Assembly: GCF_047511655.1 (NCBI RefSeq)
Contig: NC_133389.1
Span: forward strand, 39,415,295 to 39,479,294
Source: Castor canadensis
Taxonomy: Eukaryota > Chordata > Mammalia > Rodentia > Castoridae
Direction: 5' to 3'
Length of the DNA stretch: 64,000 nucleotides
Numbering within the stretch: the stretch's first letter is position 1; the number at the start of each line of letters is the position of its first letter. The notes under the pieces are model-generated. The model saw nothing but the letters and a program-made list of their open reading frames with translations. It was not told the DNA's origin and searched no databases. A program made the position numbers and the translations under genes. Positions 20,829 to 32,524 of this stretch are shown piece by piece.

Positions 20829-21290
20829 TGTATTGGTTTCTTGTTGCTTCTGTAACAAATCACCACAAACTTAGTGGCTCTAAACATACATCTTGCCTGT
20901 TACTCTTCTGTAGATCAGAAGTTCAAGATCAGTCTTAAGTGACTAAAGTCAAGGTGTTGGCAGAGCTGGTTCCTTCTGGAGACTCTAGGGAAGAACTGTT
21001 CCTTGCTTCTTCCACATGGAGAGGCTGCTGGCATTTCTTGGCTCTGACTCTATCTGTCCAATCTCTGTTTTTGTGGTCATCTTATCTTTTGCCTCCTGCT
21101 TATAAGGATACATGATTATATTTAGGGCTCATCTGGATAATCCAGAAAAATCTCCTCACCTTGAGATTTTGAACTCAACCACGTGTGCAAAGTCCTTTTT
21201 GTCATTATGTGTAGCATTCACACTGTTCCAGTGATGAGCAGTCCTTGGACATTTCTGGGGACATGTCCCAGCTAACTCACAGGCCTTTTC
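20829..21290 (-). repeat. MLT1-like LTR, reverse
   Basis: It begins 'GTATTGGTTTCTTGTTGCTT', then 'TGTAACAAATCACCACAAAC' and 'AGGTGTTGGCAGAGCTGGTT', the reverse complement pattern of an MLT1-type LTR. 'TTATAAGGATACATGA' and 'GTGCAAAGTCC' follow in the expected order. Confidence 0.6.
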
Positions 21291-22157
21291 TGATGCTTCT
21301 TCATGTGGGTTGTGGGTATTATTGATTGATTTCCGACTCTGGATGATGAGTATTTGACTTTCTAGCTACACCCCTCCTAACATATATTTGTGCACACATA
21401 TATACCTATACGATTTTCTTCTCCCATCTTCTCAATGGAGTTATACTGTCCTTTTTAGTTAAATTAATAGTCAAGATTTTATCATTGTGACTAGATAAAT
21501 ATGACTCATGGGTGAGCCAGAAGTGGACTATGCTAATATTTTCTTTCTTATGAAATGATTTTTTCAAATATTTCTTAGTGTTCTATATGGCTATTACCAA
21601 GTCAGTTCCAAACTCTGCTGCAGAATTAAAGATCTGTTCTTGGTATGATCAAACAAACACGTCAGGTGTCACATCAATATTAGTTTTTGCCTTGGAGACA
21701 TTGCTTTGAAACTGTTCCATTCTGCTCTGATCTGGACTTTGCTCTATGTGTACACTACACACTATTTTCTGACCCTCTCACCATCTTGTCAGCTTGGGAG
21801 GTGGCTCCTGAGCTATTCACAGATCTTTGGCCTATTTATCACTTTAGTGGAATAATCCTCACTTGCTTCCTGAAGAAGGGAGCCAAGGGAAGTCCTTGTT
21901 CTCCACTAAATCCAAATTCTGTACCAGTGTGCAAGACATTGAGGAGAACATTGATACCATTAAAATGCAGTCAGCCAAATAATCTAGAACACAGGGAACA
22001 TAACAGGTCACCCAACAGTTCCTTCATCAAATACATTGCAAGGGGGAAAATAATTTGCAAGGAAAGCAGATAGAAGGAACATTAACCGAAAGATTTAGAA
22101 AGCCAACAATGTGTGAATCTTGATTCAAACAAAGTATATATTTTAATAATCACTGAT
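21291..22157. other. No recognised feature
   Basis: Mixed-composition sequence without a known repeat. The 128-codon frame at 21687-22073 shows no domain, signal peptide or recognisable composition, and I treat it as chance. Confidence 0.4.
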
Positions 22158-22472
22158 TAAGGTGGTTCATGCCTATAATCCCAGCTTCTTGGGAGGCAGA
22201 GACAGAAGGATCATGGTTTGAGGCTACCCCAGGCAAAAGTTAGCAATACTCTATCTCAAAAACGAGCTAGGCATGGTGGTGCATGCGTGTAGTCCTAACT
22301 ACTCGGGAGGTGGAGCAGAGATCATGGTTTAATGTCAGCCTGAGCAAAGTTTATATGAGAGTCCATCTGAAAAACAAACTAAAGGCAAAAGGGCTTGGAG
22401 CATGGCTCAAGTGGTAGACTTCTTGCCTAGCAAGCACAACACCCTGAGTTCAATTCCCAGTACTGAAAAAAA
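22158..22472 (+). repeat. B1-ID composite SINE
   Basis: Two B1-like units ('GCCTATAATCCCAGCTTCTT' with 'GGGAGGCAGAGACAGAAGGA', then 'GCATGGTGGTGCATGCGTGT') are followed by a linker and an ID-like unit ('GCATGGCTCAAGTGGTAGAC', 'CCTGAGTTCAATTCCCAG') and an A-rich tail. The B1 part derives from 7SL RNA and the ID part from a tRNA. It lies next to the left target duplication of the L1 at 22503. Confidence 0.85.
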
Positions 22473-22486
22473 AATCTGTGGCATTT

Positions 22487-22502
22487 AAGAAACAATGGGA
22501 AA
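22487..22502. repeat. L1 target-site duplication, left copy
   Basis: AAGAAACAATGGGAAA is repeated exactly at 25108-25123. Confidence 0.93.
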
Positions 22503-22505
22503 GGG

Positions 22506-24840
22506 ATGCAGGGGTGGTTCAACATACGAAAATCAATAAACGTAATAAACCACATTAACAGAAGCAAAGACAAAAACCACTTGATCATCTCAATAGATGC
22601 AGAAAAAGCCTTTGATAAGATCCAACATCATTTCATGATAAAAGCTCTAAGAAAACTAGGAATAGAAGGAAAGTACCTCAACATTATAAAAGCTATATAT
22701 GACAAACCTACAGCCAGCATTATACTTAACGGAGAAAAGTTAAAACCATTCCCTCTAAAATCAGGAACCAGACAAGGATACCCACTATCTCCACTCCTAT
22801 TCAACATAGTACTGGAATTCCTAGCCAGAGCAATTAGGCAAGAAGAAGGAATAAAAGGAATACAAATAGGTAAAGAAACTGTCAAAATATCCCTATTTGC
22901 AGACGACATGATCCTATACCTTAAAGACCCAAAAAACTACTCAGAAGCTTCTAGACATCATCAATAGCTATAGCAAGGTAGCAGGATATAAAATCAACAC
23001 AGTAAAATCATTAGCATTTCTATACACTAACAATGAGCAAACGGAAAAAGAATGTATGAAAACAATTCCATTTACAATAGCCTCAAAAAAAATCAAATAC
23101 CTAGGTGTAAACCTAACAAAAGATGTGAAAGACCTCTACAAGGAAAACTATACACTTCTGAAGAAAGAGATTGAGGAAGATTATAGAAAGTGGAGAGATC
23201 TCCCATGCTCATGGATTGGTAGAATCAACATAGTAAAAATGTCGATACTTCCAAAAGTAATCTACATGTTTAATGCAATTCCCATCAAAATTCCAATGAC
23301 ATTCATTAAAGAGATTGAAAAATCTACTGTTAAATTTATATGGAAACACAAGAGGCCACGAATAGCCAAGGCAATACTCAGTCAAAAGAACAATGCAGGA
23401 GGTATCACAATACCTGACTTCAAACTATATTACAAAGCAATAACAATAAAAACAGCATGGTACTGGCACAAAAACAGACATGAAGACCAGTGGAAGAGAA
23501 TAGAGGATCCAGATATGAAGCCACACAACTATAAGCAACTTATCTTTGACAAAGGAGCTAAAAATATACAATGGAGAAATAGCAGCCTCTTCAACAAAAA
23601 CTGCTGGGAAAACTGGTTAGCAGTCTGCAAGAAACTGAAACTAGATCCATGTATATCACCCTATACCAAGATTAACTCAAAATGGATCAAGGATCTTAAT
23701 ATCAGACCACAAACTCTTAAGTTGATATAAGAAAGAGTAGGAAATACTCTGGAGTTAGTAGGTATAGGTAAGAACTTTCTCAATGAAACCCCAGCAGCAC
23801 AGCAACTAAGAGATAGCATAGATAAATGGGACCTCATAAAACTAAAAAGCTTCTGTTCATCAAAAGAAATGGTCTCTAAACTGAAAAGAACACCCACAGA
23901 GTGGGAGAAAATATTTGCCAGCTATACATCAGACAAAGGACTGATAACCAGAATATACAGGGAACTTAAAAAATTAAATTCTCCCAAAACTAATGAACCA
24001 ATAAAGAAATGGGCACGTGAACTAAACAGAACTTTCTCAAAAGAAGAAATTCAAATGGCCAGAAAACACATGAAAAAATGCTCACCATCTCTTGCAATAA
24101 AGGAAATGCAAATTAAAACCATGCTAAGATCCCACCTCACCCCTGTTAGAATAGCCATCATCAGCAACACCACCAACAACAGGTGTTGGCGAGGATGCGG
24201 GGAAAAAGGAACCCTCTTACACTGTTGGTGGGAATGTAGACTAAGTACAACCACTCTGGAAAAAAATTTGGAGGCTACTTAAAAAGCTGGACATCGATCT
24301 ACCATTTGATCCAGCAATACCACTCTTGGGGATATACCCAAAAGACTGTTACTCCAGAGGCACCTGCACATCCATGTTTATTGCGGCACTATTCACAATA
24401 GCCAAGTTATGGAAACAGCCAAGATGCCCCACCACTGAAAAATGGATTAAGAAAATGTGGTATCTATACACAATGGAATTTTATGCAGCCATGAAGAAGA
24501 ACAATGTTATCATTCGCTGGTAAATGGATGGAATTGGAGAACATCATTCTGAGTGAGGTTAGCCTGGCTCAAAAAACCAAAAATCGTATGTTCTCCCTCA
24601 TATGTGGACATTAGATCAAGGGCAAACACAACAAGGGGATTGGACTATGAGCACATGATAAAAGCGAGAGCACACAAGGGAGGGGTGAGGATAGGTAAGA
24701 CACCTAAAAAACTAGCTAGCATTTGTTGCCCTTAACACAGAGAAACTAAAGCAGATACCTTAAAGCAACTGAGGCCAATAGGAAAAGGGGAACAGGTACT
24801 AGAGAAAAAGTTAGATCAAAAAGAATTAACCTAGAAGGTA
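22506..24840 (+). pseudogene. L1 ORF2 3' half, frameshifted
   Basis: The open pieces are 22506-22967 (RT, with '[10 protein letters not shown]' and the catalytic FADD at 22896-22907, residues 131-134), 23056-23730 ('[18 protein letters not shown]', the post-RT region), 23869-24282 (ending in '[20 protein letters not shown]', the cysteine-rich region) and 24326-24523. There is no endonuclease domain because of 5' truncation. Frameshifts and stops at about 22970, 23730 and 24282 break it. Confidence 0.93.
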
Positions 24841-24987
24841 ACACCCACGCACAGGAAATCAATGTGAGTCAATGCCCTGTATAGCTATCCTTATCTCAAC
24901 CAGCAAAAACCCTTGTTCCTTCCTATTATTGCTTATACTCTCTCTTCAACAAAATTAGAAATAAGGGCAAAATAGTTTCTGCTGGAT

Positions 24988-25055
24988 ATTGGGGGGGGAG
25001 AGGGAGGGGGCGGAGTGGGTGATGGGGGAGGGGGTGGGGGCAGGGGGGAGAAATG
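24988..25055 (+). repeat. G-rich tract of L1 3' UTR
   Basis: Multiple runs of G with A between them, plus strand; a candidate G-quadruplex. The same element feature lies, as pyrimidines, at about 7795-7860, 11605-11665 and 25420-25485. Confidence 0.85.
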
Positions 25056-25107
25056 AACCAGGCCTTGTATGCAGATATGAACAATAAAAGAAAAATGGAA
25101 AAAAAAG

Positions 25108-25123
25108 AAGAAACAATGGGAAA
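25108..25123. repeat. L1 target-site duplication, right copy
   Basis: AAGAAACAATGGGAAA, an exact match to 22487-22502. Confidence 0.93.
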
Positions 25124-25309
25124 TTTGAACACTGGGTAAATGGTTATATTGTTCAATTGTATTTCCAGTGTAGTAAGAGTATCATTCTTACATTTTTATG
25201 CACTGATAGGGCATCAGGGAGAGATGGGATTAAGGGCGTGATGCAGCAAGGCTGACCATGGTCTGACACGGCAGAGCTTAGGTGTTAGGGACAAGAGAAT
25301 TAATTATAC

Positions 25310-25324
25310 TACTCCCTACTTTTA
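25310..25324. repeat. L1 target-site duplication, left copy
   Basis: TACTCCCTACTTTTA is repeated exactly at 26044-26058. Confidence 0.92.
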
Positions 25325-26043
25325 TTTATTTATTTTTTTGGCTCATGTGTGTATTTTATTTTTTTTACTTTTTTTTTCTTTATTATTCATATGTGCATAC
25401 AAGGCTTGGTTCATTTCTCCCCCCGTCCCCACCCCCTCCCTTACCACCCACTCCACACCCTCCCTCTCCCCCCACTCCCTCAGTACCCAGCAGAAACTAT
25501 TTTGCCCTTATTTCTAATTTTGTTGTAGAGAGAGTATAAGCAATAACAGGAAGGGACAAGGGTTTTTGCTGGTTGAGATAAGGATAGCTATACAGGGTAT
25601 TGACTCACATTGATTTCCTGTGTGTGGGTGTTACCTTCTAGGTTAATTCTTTTTGATCTCACCTTTTCTCTAGTTCCTGGTCCCCTTCTCCTATTGGCCT
25701 CAGTTGCTTTTAAGGTATCTGCTTTAGTTTCTCTGCGTTAAGGGCAACAAATGCTAACTAATTTTTTAGGTGTCTTACCTATCCTCACCCCTTCCTTGTG
25801 TGCTCTCGCTTTTATCATGTGCTCAAAGTCCAATCCCCTTGTTGTGTTTGCCCTTGATCTAATGTCCACATATGAGGGAAAACATATGATTTTTGGTCTT
25901 TTGGGCCAGGCTAACCTCACTCAGAATGATGTTCTCCAATTCCATCCATTTACCAGCGAATGATAACATTTCCTTCTTCTTCATGGCTGCATAAAATTCC
26001 ATTGTGTATAGATACCACATTTTCTTAATCCATTTGTCAGTGG
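25325..26043 (-). mobile_element. Short 5'-truncated L1 3' end, minus strand
   Basis: About 0.72 kb. A T-rich left end is the poly(A) tail on the minus strand, with a short interruption at 25340-25360. Then come the pyrimidine form of the G-rich tract, the 'GCAGAAACTATTTTGCCC' block, and the ORF2 C-terminal end (minus frames 25738-25920 and 25859-26077). An exact 15-bp duplication flanks it. Confidence 0.93.
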
Positions 26044-26058
26044 TACTCCCTACTTTTA
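26044..26058. repeat. L1 target-site duplication, right copy
   Basis: TACTCCCTACTTTTA, an exact match to 25310-25324. Confidence 0.92.
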
Positions 26059-26279
26059 AATGTTTGGATTTTTCCACAATAAATCAGGTTTTTAAAATTA
26101 AAAATGAGACAAAGACAATAAAAATCACTGGTCTCTGTCCACATTTAAGTGGTGCTGCACCTGGACATAAATTGTACAGTAGAAATTCTTTTTCCTCAGA
26201 ATTTTGAAGGGGCTTGTTTATTTTCTGCTGTCCTCTAACTCACAGGCTTCATTTCTGGAAGGACTGATGCTTTTCTAAG

Positions 26280-26360
26280 TGTTGCTCCCTGCTCAAATGT
26301 AACCTCATCTTCTCCTTCCTAAAAGGCTTTAAAAGAGTCTCTTTGTTACTTTGTTGTGTA
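26280..26360 (-). repeat. Possible L2 3'-end remnant
   Basis: 'TGCTCAAATGTAACCTCATC' followed by 'CCTAAAAGGC' resembles the reverse complement of the L2 3' end. It is short and decayed. Confidence 0.35.
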
Positions 26361-26377
26361 TTTCTTTCTTTCTTCTT

Positions 26378-26598
26378 TTGGTGGGACTAGCTTTTGGACT
26401 CAGAGCTTTGCACTTGCAAACCAAGTGCTTTAGCACTTGAGCCACACCTCCAACCCATTTTGCTCTGGTTACTTTGGAGATGGAGGTGGTGGAGGGGTTC
26501 TCTAAGTATTTGCCCAGGCTGGTCTCAAACCATGATCCTCCTGATCTCAGCTTCCCAAGTAGCTAGGTTTATAGGCATGAGCCACTAGTGCTTGGCTT
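26378..26598 (-). repeat. B1-ID SINE, reverse
   Basis: The ID-like half (26378-26455) is followed by the B1-like half with 'TGATCTCAGCTTCCCAAGTA' and 'GCATGAGCCACTAG'. It is about one full unit, with moderate decay. Confidence 0.85.
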
Positions 26599-26989
26599 GT
26601 TCTGTATTTCTTCGTCATATCCCTTGAACTGGGTCTTCTTTCCCTTCTTCATTCATTGTGCTGAGAATTCAAAGGTGCCCTTTTAATCTTAAATGTTTTG
26701 CTTGAGAAATGGTGTTTTTCTTTATAATTTTCCCCCTCATTTTCTTTGTTTTGTCCTTTTGAATTTTCCCTTACTTGGGTGTTGACTCAATGCTATTTTT
26801 ATGGGGATCGCTTTACATTTGCAGGTAAAATTAGGGAGAATTGATGCTTTTTATGATACTTTTTCCTACCTTACACAAGCTATGTCTCCATGAATTCAAA
26901 TGCCCTTTCAGTTTTGTTAATCAGGCTTGAAATTTTTCTTCATACCTCACATTTTAATAATCTTGTTTCTAGCCATTTTTGTTTTGCCT

Positions 26990-27325
26990 TCATGTCATTT
27001 TTAAGTGGAATCTTTTATCCTGTTATGTTTGCTAGCCTTTGTTGCATGTAGGAAAGCTATTGGGTTGTTTATGTACTTTTAAAACCTCTGCTAAATTCTC
27101 TTACTCCTTATAGAGTTCAGTTGATTGTTTTTCCAGGTATACATCTGTACCATCTCCAAATAAAAATTACTTTTGCCTTTTCTATTATGATTTTTTAATC
27201 TCTTTTCAAAAATAGAGGGTGAGGCATTATTTTTTAGTGTATTGCTACATCTATTTTGCTGGTTTTTCATTTCAGAGTTTGCTCTTACTATTGATGGGTA
27301 ATATTGGATTCTGTTGATTATACAT
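26990..27325 (-). repeat. Old L1 ORF2 fragment
   Basis: On the minus strand this resembles a decayed L1 reverse-transcriptase segment, T-rich on the plus strand ('AATTCTCTTACTCCTTATAG', 'TTACTTTTGCCTTTTCTATT'). The 650 bp to its left are AT-rich and may belong to the same element. Confidence 0.5.
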
Positions 27326-27337
27326 TTATTTATTTAT

Positions 27338-27582
27338 TTTAATGGTATTGGTTTATTTTTTATTTATTTATTTTTTGAGGTACCAGGCTTTGAACTCATG
27401 GCCTCACACTTGCTAGGCAGGAGCTCTACCATTTAAGCCACTCCACCAACCCTTTTGTGTGTTGGTTATTTTCTAGGTAGGTCTCACGAACTATGTACGT
27501 GGGCTGGCCTCGAATTGCATTCCTCCTGACCTCTACCTCCTGAGTAGCTAGGATTACAGGTTTGAGCCACCAGCACTGGCCC
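27338..27582 (-). repeat. B1-ID SINE, reverse
   Basis: It has 'TTTGAACTCATGGCCTCACA', 'TGCTAGGCAGGAGCTCTACC', a linker, and a B1-like half ending 'GATTACAGGTTTGAGCCACC'. Confidence 0.88.
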
Positions 27583-27835
27583 AATTACACATTTATGGTG
27601 CAGATGAACAAGCTCCTCTGTCTTTGGATTTCCTGCAAACTGACAGCTGGAGCCAGAGTCTGAACCAAAGTCAAGTTTAATTTCTTTGACAAGATCATGG
27701 GAGGCACATGGCTGGTTACCTCTCTCTTTGTGGTCACAGGACTTGTTGATGCTTAAAGTCTGCATTAATTCACTGGGGATAGGAGAGCTGTAAAGTTGTG
27801 ATTTTATGTTATTTCTTTTTTAAATCTTAAGTAAA

Positions 27836-28084
27836 CTTCTAATTTTGTATTAGTTTTATGTTTTCAAAAAAATTGCAAATATACTACAGAGAATTCAGGA
27901 TAGTCCATACCCAATCTCCCCTACTGTTTATATCTTACAATATTATGATTCATTTGTCACAACTACTCAACCTTTATGATACCTTACTAGTGACGAGAGT
28001 CCACTCTTTATTGAGATTTCCTTCCTCATTGGAATGTTCTTTCTCTGTTCTGGGATCCCACCTAGGATACCACGTTACATTTGG
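27836..28084. repeat. Ancient interspersed repeat, left piece
   Basis: It contains 'CTGTTCTGGGATCCCACCTA', 'GGATACCACGTTACATTTGG' and 'TTGTCATG', typical of an ancient mammalian element (probably an L1M 3' UTR). It appears to resume at 28861 after the L1 fragment. The family is uncertain. Confidence 0.45.
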
Positions 28085-28860
28085 TTGTCATGCTTCACTC
28101 ATTGCTGGTGGGAATGCAAAATGATACGGTCACTTTGGAAGATGGTTTCTCACAAAGCTAAATTTAGGCTTACCGTATGATCCAGCAACCCATATTTCCC
28201 AAAATGAGTTGAAAGCTAGGGCCACAAAAAACCTGTACACAAATGTTTATAGTGGCTTTATTTGTAATTGCCAAAGCTTGAAAGTAACCAAAATGTCCTT
28301 CATTGGGGGAATGGAGAAATGAACGATGGTATATCCAGACAATGGAATATTTTTCAGCAATAAAAAGAAATGAATTATCAAACCTCAAGAATACATGGAA
28401 AAACCTTAAAAAGTGAAAGAAGCCAGCCTTTTAAAGACTATATTCTGCATAATTCCAGCTATAGAGAACATTCTCGAGAAGACAAAACTAAGGAGAAAGT
28501 TAAAAAGTCAGTAATTGCCAAGGGTTAGGAAGATAAGTAGGTAGAGTACAGGGGATTTTGGGGGTGCAGACATTATTCTGTATTCTGTTACAGTGATGGA
28601 TACATGTCATACATTTGTCACAACCATACAATATACAACACAAAGAGCAACCTCCACTGTAAACCATGGACTTCAGTTAATAACAATGTATCAGCATCAC
28701 TTCATCAATGGGAACAAATGTACCTCACTAATGCCAGATGTTGATAATGGGGAAACTGTCAAGGGAGGGTGAGGGGAAGAATATGGGAATATGAACTTTC
28801 TACTCAATTTTTCTTTACACCAAAACTGCTCTAAAATATAGTCTATTAATTTTTTAAAAT
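28085..28860 (+). repeat. Ancient L1 (L1M-type) 3' end
   Basis: Plus-strand sequence matching the end of an old mammalian L1: 'CATTGCTGGTGGGAATGCAA', 'TATGATCCAGCAACCC', 'GACAATGGAATATTTTTCAG', then a 3' UTR with 'GATGTTGATAATGGGGAAAC'. It is clearly distinct from the young L1s above. No frame is intact. Confidence 0.8.
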
Positions 28861-29612
28861 CACATTTGTCATCATTCTTCCAATTGAGTTAATTACATAT
28901 GAGTGAACTCATTGATTCTTATTTCATCCTTGGGTTATAATCCATTCTGACTGAGGTCTGGTGACTGGTCTGACCCTTGCAGCCAGGTCCAGTGATGTTA
29001 GCAGCTAACTGACACCCCCTGCTGGGCTGTGAAAATTCCTCTGCTGGATACTCCTACTCTCACAGAACAGCATCACACAAGGTGACTCTGAGACCATGAG
29101 CAACTGAGATAGGACAAGGTCATGGTCATCATTTTTTCTAGGCACAGAACTAAGAAGATGCAACCCACACAATAGAAGTGTCCTTCTCTTCCAGATGATA
29201 AGAGGGACAAGGTTGCTTTCATTGTGGTGTTATCCCTGCTCTGATAGCTCTCCCCATGGATGAGATTTAGTGAGACAACCCATCATAGAATTGTACACTT
29301 TCTGACAGTGTACAACCAAAGTAAAAACCATGTGCCTGGACTCCCTACCACAGCCTAGTTAGTTTCCTCACACCTCCTTCTGAGACACCCCCACCTGTTC
29401 CTGCTGTCGCTAGATCAAGGGATGAACTGGTTCAACCATGGGTATTGCTGCAGATTTGGCCTGTAGACCAAAGTCTTTCTGACAGATCCCATTGTCCTTT
29501 GAGTACTTGCCTACTTTCTGGCATGAGAAGATGCTCCGGGCTCATCTTGGGCATTCCCTACTCCTCTAAGGAGTTCTTTTAGAGGCATGATGTTTAAAAG
29601 CCAATATCTTTG
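28861..29612. repeat. Ancient interspersed repeat, right piece
   Basis: It resumes with 'GTGAACTCATTGATTCTTAT' and later 'TACTTTCTGGCATGAGAAGA' and 'GGCTCATCTTGGGCATTCCC'. Similar blocks in the same order occur at 53100-53350, so two copies of one family are present. Confidence 0.45.
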
Positions 29613-29695
29613 GGGGTGGGGATGTAGCTCAGTGGTAAAATGTGTATTTAGCATGTGCAAGGCCTTGGGTTTGATCCCTGGTACCATACACAATA
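29613..29695 (+). repeat. ID element
   Basis: A stand-alone tRNA-derived ID SINE with 'GGGGATGTAGCTCAGTGGTA' (A box region) and 'GGTTTGATCCCTGGTACC' (B box), followed by a (CA)n tail region. Confidence 0.88.
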
Positions 29696-29708
29696 CATAC
29701 ATGCATGT

Positions 29709-29732
29709 GTACACACACACACACACACACAC
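29709..29732. repeat. (CA)n microsatellite
   Basis: An alternating CA tract directly downstream of the ID element, a common place for tail-derived microsatellites. Confidence 0.9.
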
Positions 29733-29837
29733 TTAAGTCAACATGTGGGTGTTGAGTGTGCTCATTGTTTTTGTGGTACCACAGCTCCCAGGCACAGCCA
29801 GAGCTAGCAAGTCTATTATGTTTTTGGTTTTTTTTTC

Positions 29838-30103
29838 TTCTAGTACTGGGGTTTGAACTCAGGGCTTCACTTGCTAGGCAGGCACTCTACCACTTGAGTC
29901 ATGTCCCCAACCCTTTTGGCCTTGGGCATTTTTTGAATAGGGTCTTGAGTTTATGATCAGGCTAAGCTGAACCTCCATCCTCCTATTTATGCTTTCCATG
30001 CTGTTGAGATGACAGCCACTGCCCAATCCAGTCTCAGAGATCCTCCAGATCTCTGGTTCTGGAGTAGCTAGGATTACAGGTGTGAGCCACTGTGCCTGGC
30101 TAT
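29838..30103 (-). repeat. B1-ID SINE, reverse
   Basis: The ID half ('GGGTTTGAACTCAGGGCTTC', 'GGCAGGCACTCTACCACTTG') is followed by a B1 half ending 'GGATTACAGGTGTGAGCCAC'. A 70-bp stretch between the B1 parts is poorly matched. Confidence 0.85.
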
Positions 30104-30109
30104 TTTGCA

Positions 30110-32524
30110 TTCTTATACACACACATACAAATATTGCATCTCTTCCTTCCTGTACACACAGCATTCTTATACTCCCAATGCCATCCAGTAGCCCAGGGCT
30201 TAAGCAATTTTTTTCCTATCTGTAACTCTGTCTGCTGTCAGTGGGAAACTGACTCTCACTAACATAAGTACTTACTTGACTTATCCCCAGTAGGTACTCA
30301 GTCTCTGTCTCAGCCTTGCCCTCTCCTCAGCAGATGTCACTTCACCTGCTGGGACTCAGAAACTCGGGGCTAAGTTGCACCCTCCCCCAACCTCGCTTGG
30401 GTTTAAATGTTCAGAAACATTTAAATTTTACTCCAGCCTCTGTGAAGGCATACATTTATGTATTACTTTAATGAATTTTTGTGAGCAGTTTCAGTGTTTG
30501 TATGGCACAGAATGTATTTCAGAGGTGGAGCCCAATTGCCAGCCTTATACATGTGGAGATGGGTTCACCTGTTGTGGCACTGCTGTGACAGCTCTCAGGT
30601 GCTGGGGCTGTATACGAACACCTGAATCTGAAAGACTAGCCAGGCTGGGGGACTCCCAACAGACCCACAGGTGGACACCACAGGCGGGAGGGGCAGGAGG
30701 TTGGTATGTCTGTGGGTGAAGGTGGCAGGAGGAGTGGGGAGACTGGCCCTTGAGGTCTGTCCCTCACTGAGCTTGTCACAAGGACTGTCCACCATGGGTT
30801 CCATTACCCACACACTGCTACCCCACATGGAATGCCTGCAAATCACCATTTGGCTCCTGGTTTTATCCCAGGTCCTTCCCCAAGCCCTGCAAATCCAACA
30901 AAGTGAGTATTGATGAAGCATGAGCTGAGTTCTGTGTTGTCATTGCCAGTACGTTCCGGCTGGTAGACAATGTCTCCCAGACACACCCTCCAGACCCATC
31001 AGAACTATTAACTGTTCCCAGAACATGCTTTCCGGTCCCACCTCTGTGCCTTCCTGAAGCCTCCTCGGCCCCAACCCTGCTTGTCAGGGCCACCTCAAGA
31101 CCCTACATGGATCCCTCACTGTCCAAGAAACTAGACTCTGGTCAGAATGACCCTCTTCCTGCCATCACACCCATCTTTGGGCTGGAGAGGAAGACAGGTT
31201 CTGCCTTCCACCTCCACTAGAGCACATGTCCCAGGTTTAAACTCCAGTACCTGTATCATCTCTTTCCATTCCAGTCAGCAAGGGGCAGAGCTTTGCAGCC
31301 TTGCCTGTGACCTGCACCGGTTGGGCCCGAGGAAAGTTTGTAAGTGGGTATTACCCTCTCCAGAGACCTTCATGGAGCTTCTAGAACCTTCTGTTCTCTC
31401 TTCTCTTCCTTCCTCCCTCCCCACAGAACTATAGGTTTTGTTTTGTTTTGTTTTTTAAGGTCATTATCTTGACAACTAGACAGAATTGCAGAGCTACTGT
31501 GACTGCACCCTGATGACAGCTGGGGAGTGGAGCTGGGCTGCGTTCATCACTTCTCAAGTGAATAAGAGCCTGGCCTGTCAGGGCTGAAAAGCCTAGAAGA
31601 CTCAGACCAAGTTCCAGGGCAATGCTTCAGTTTTTGCAGGATCCTTACGTGACATTGCGTACTCCATAGTTGCCTTGGCCCTTGTCTGGTGAGTTAAGAG
31701 CCGGTGCCTATCTGTGACTTCCACTGCCCTTGGTTTGGTTGATCCTCTGGCTGTTGCTGTAGAGCTCTGACCTCTGTTCTTGCAGTCCTTCCTTTGTGTG
31801 CCTCCTTTCTGTCTGTGTGCTTGTTCTCTGTTCCCCATAGCTTTCCAGAATGTTCTCCAGACTTTCAGCTGCCTCTTCCCTCCATTGTCACCTCAGTCTA
31901 GGGAGACTCTCCTGGCTCTTTTGCTGCCCAGATAGGGGACCCATGATGGTCAAAGACACAGGCCCATTGGCTACTTCTTCCCTCCACCCAGGAGCTAGTT
32001 CCTCATCCTCCAGGGTGCCTCGGCCCTGGAACAGTGCAGCAGACTTTCTTGTCTTCACAAGGGTTTTTCTTTTTCTTTTATTCCACATAACTATATACAT
32101 CATTCCAATTTTAGTATATGTGCTACCGAAGCCAGCATGATAGTACACATTATACTGCAGAACTTTCATGGGCAGCTGTAAAGGCTATAAATTTATAAGC
32201 AAAAGTACTTTCTTCTGATTTCCTCTTGCTTCTGGGACTGTCTTGACAGGCTGTGATTTGTGGAGGATCTTTTTTTTTTTGTGATAAGGAGCCACCGGCT
32301 GGGAAGGTAATTTGCCACCTTCAATCTGCATGGTGACTCTTCTGTCATCCAGTTGTAAAGGCAGGATGGGAAGAGAACCATTCCCCTGCATATTCCTGCT
32401 GGTCCAGCCTGGAATGGGAGCACCAGGGGTCCATAGGGATAAGCGGACCTGCTCCAAGCCTGGGAGACAATTCTCTCCCTGGCAGGCCAGACTTGTGTTA
32501 TTTGAGAAGTTTCTGGGAGTCGAA
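30110..32524. other. Repeat-poor, higher-GC stretch without a called gene
   Basis: No repeat is recognised by eye across 2.4 kb. GC content is higher than to the left, but CG dinucleotides are sparse, so it is not a CpG island. The open frames here (30375-30719, 31147-31434, 31850-32140) are short and lack recognisable domains. A cysteine-rich run at about 30480-30590 gave no family match. Unrecognised exons cannot be excluded. Confidence 0.4.

Larger units (their letters stand above)
22503..25107 (+). mobile_element. 5'-truncated L1, plus strand
   Basis: About 2.6 kb in plus orientation: part of the ORF2 reverse transcriptase, the rest of ORF2, the G-rich 3' UTR (about 24988-25055) and an A-rich tail, with an exact 16-bp target-site duplication. 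It belongs to the same young family as the nested pair. Confidence 0.95.

Noticed and set aside
24988..25055. A CRISPR array or satellite
   Set aside because: The G-rich runs are irregular and are part of the L1 3' UTR; there are no spaced direct repeats.
29613..29695. A functional tRNA gene
   Set aside because: The A and B boxes belong to a tRNA-derived ID SINE; there is no cloverleaf and a CA-rich tail follows.
30375..30719. Cysteine-rich frame as a secreted cysteine-rich (WAP-like) protein
   Set aside because: The cysteine spacing does not fit a known domain that I can recognise, and there is no signal peptide at its start.
30110..32524. A CpG island promoter
   Set aside because: GC is only moderately raised and CG dinucleotides are rare.
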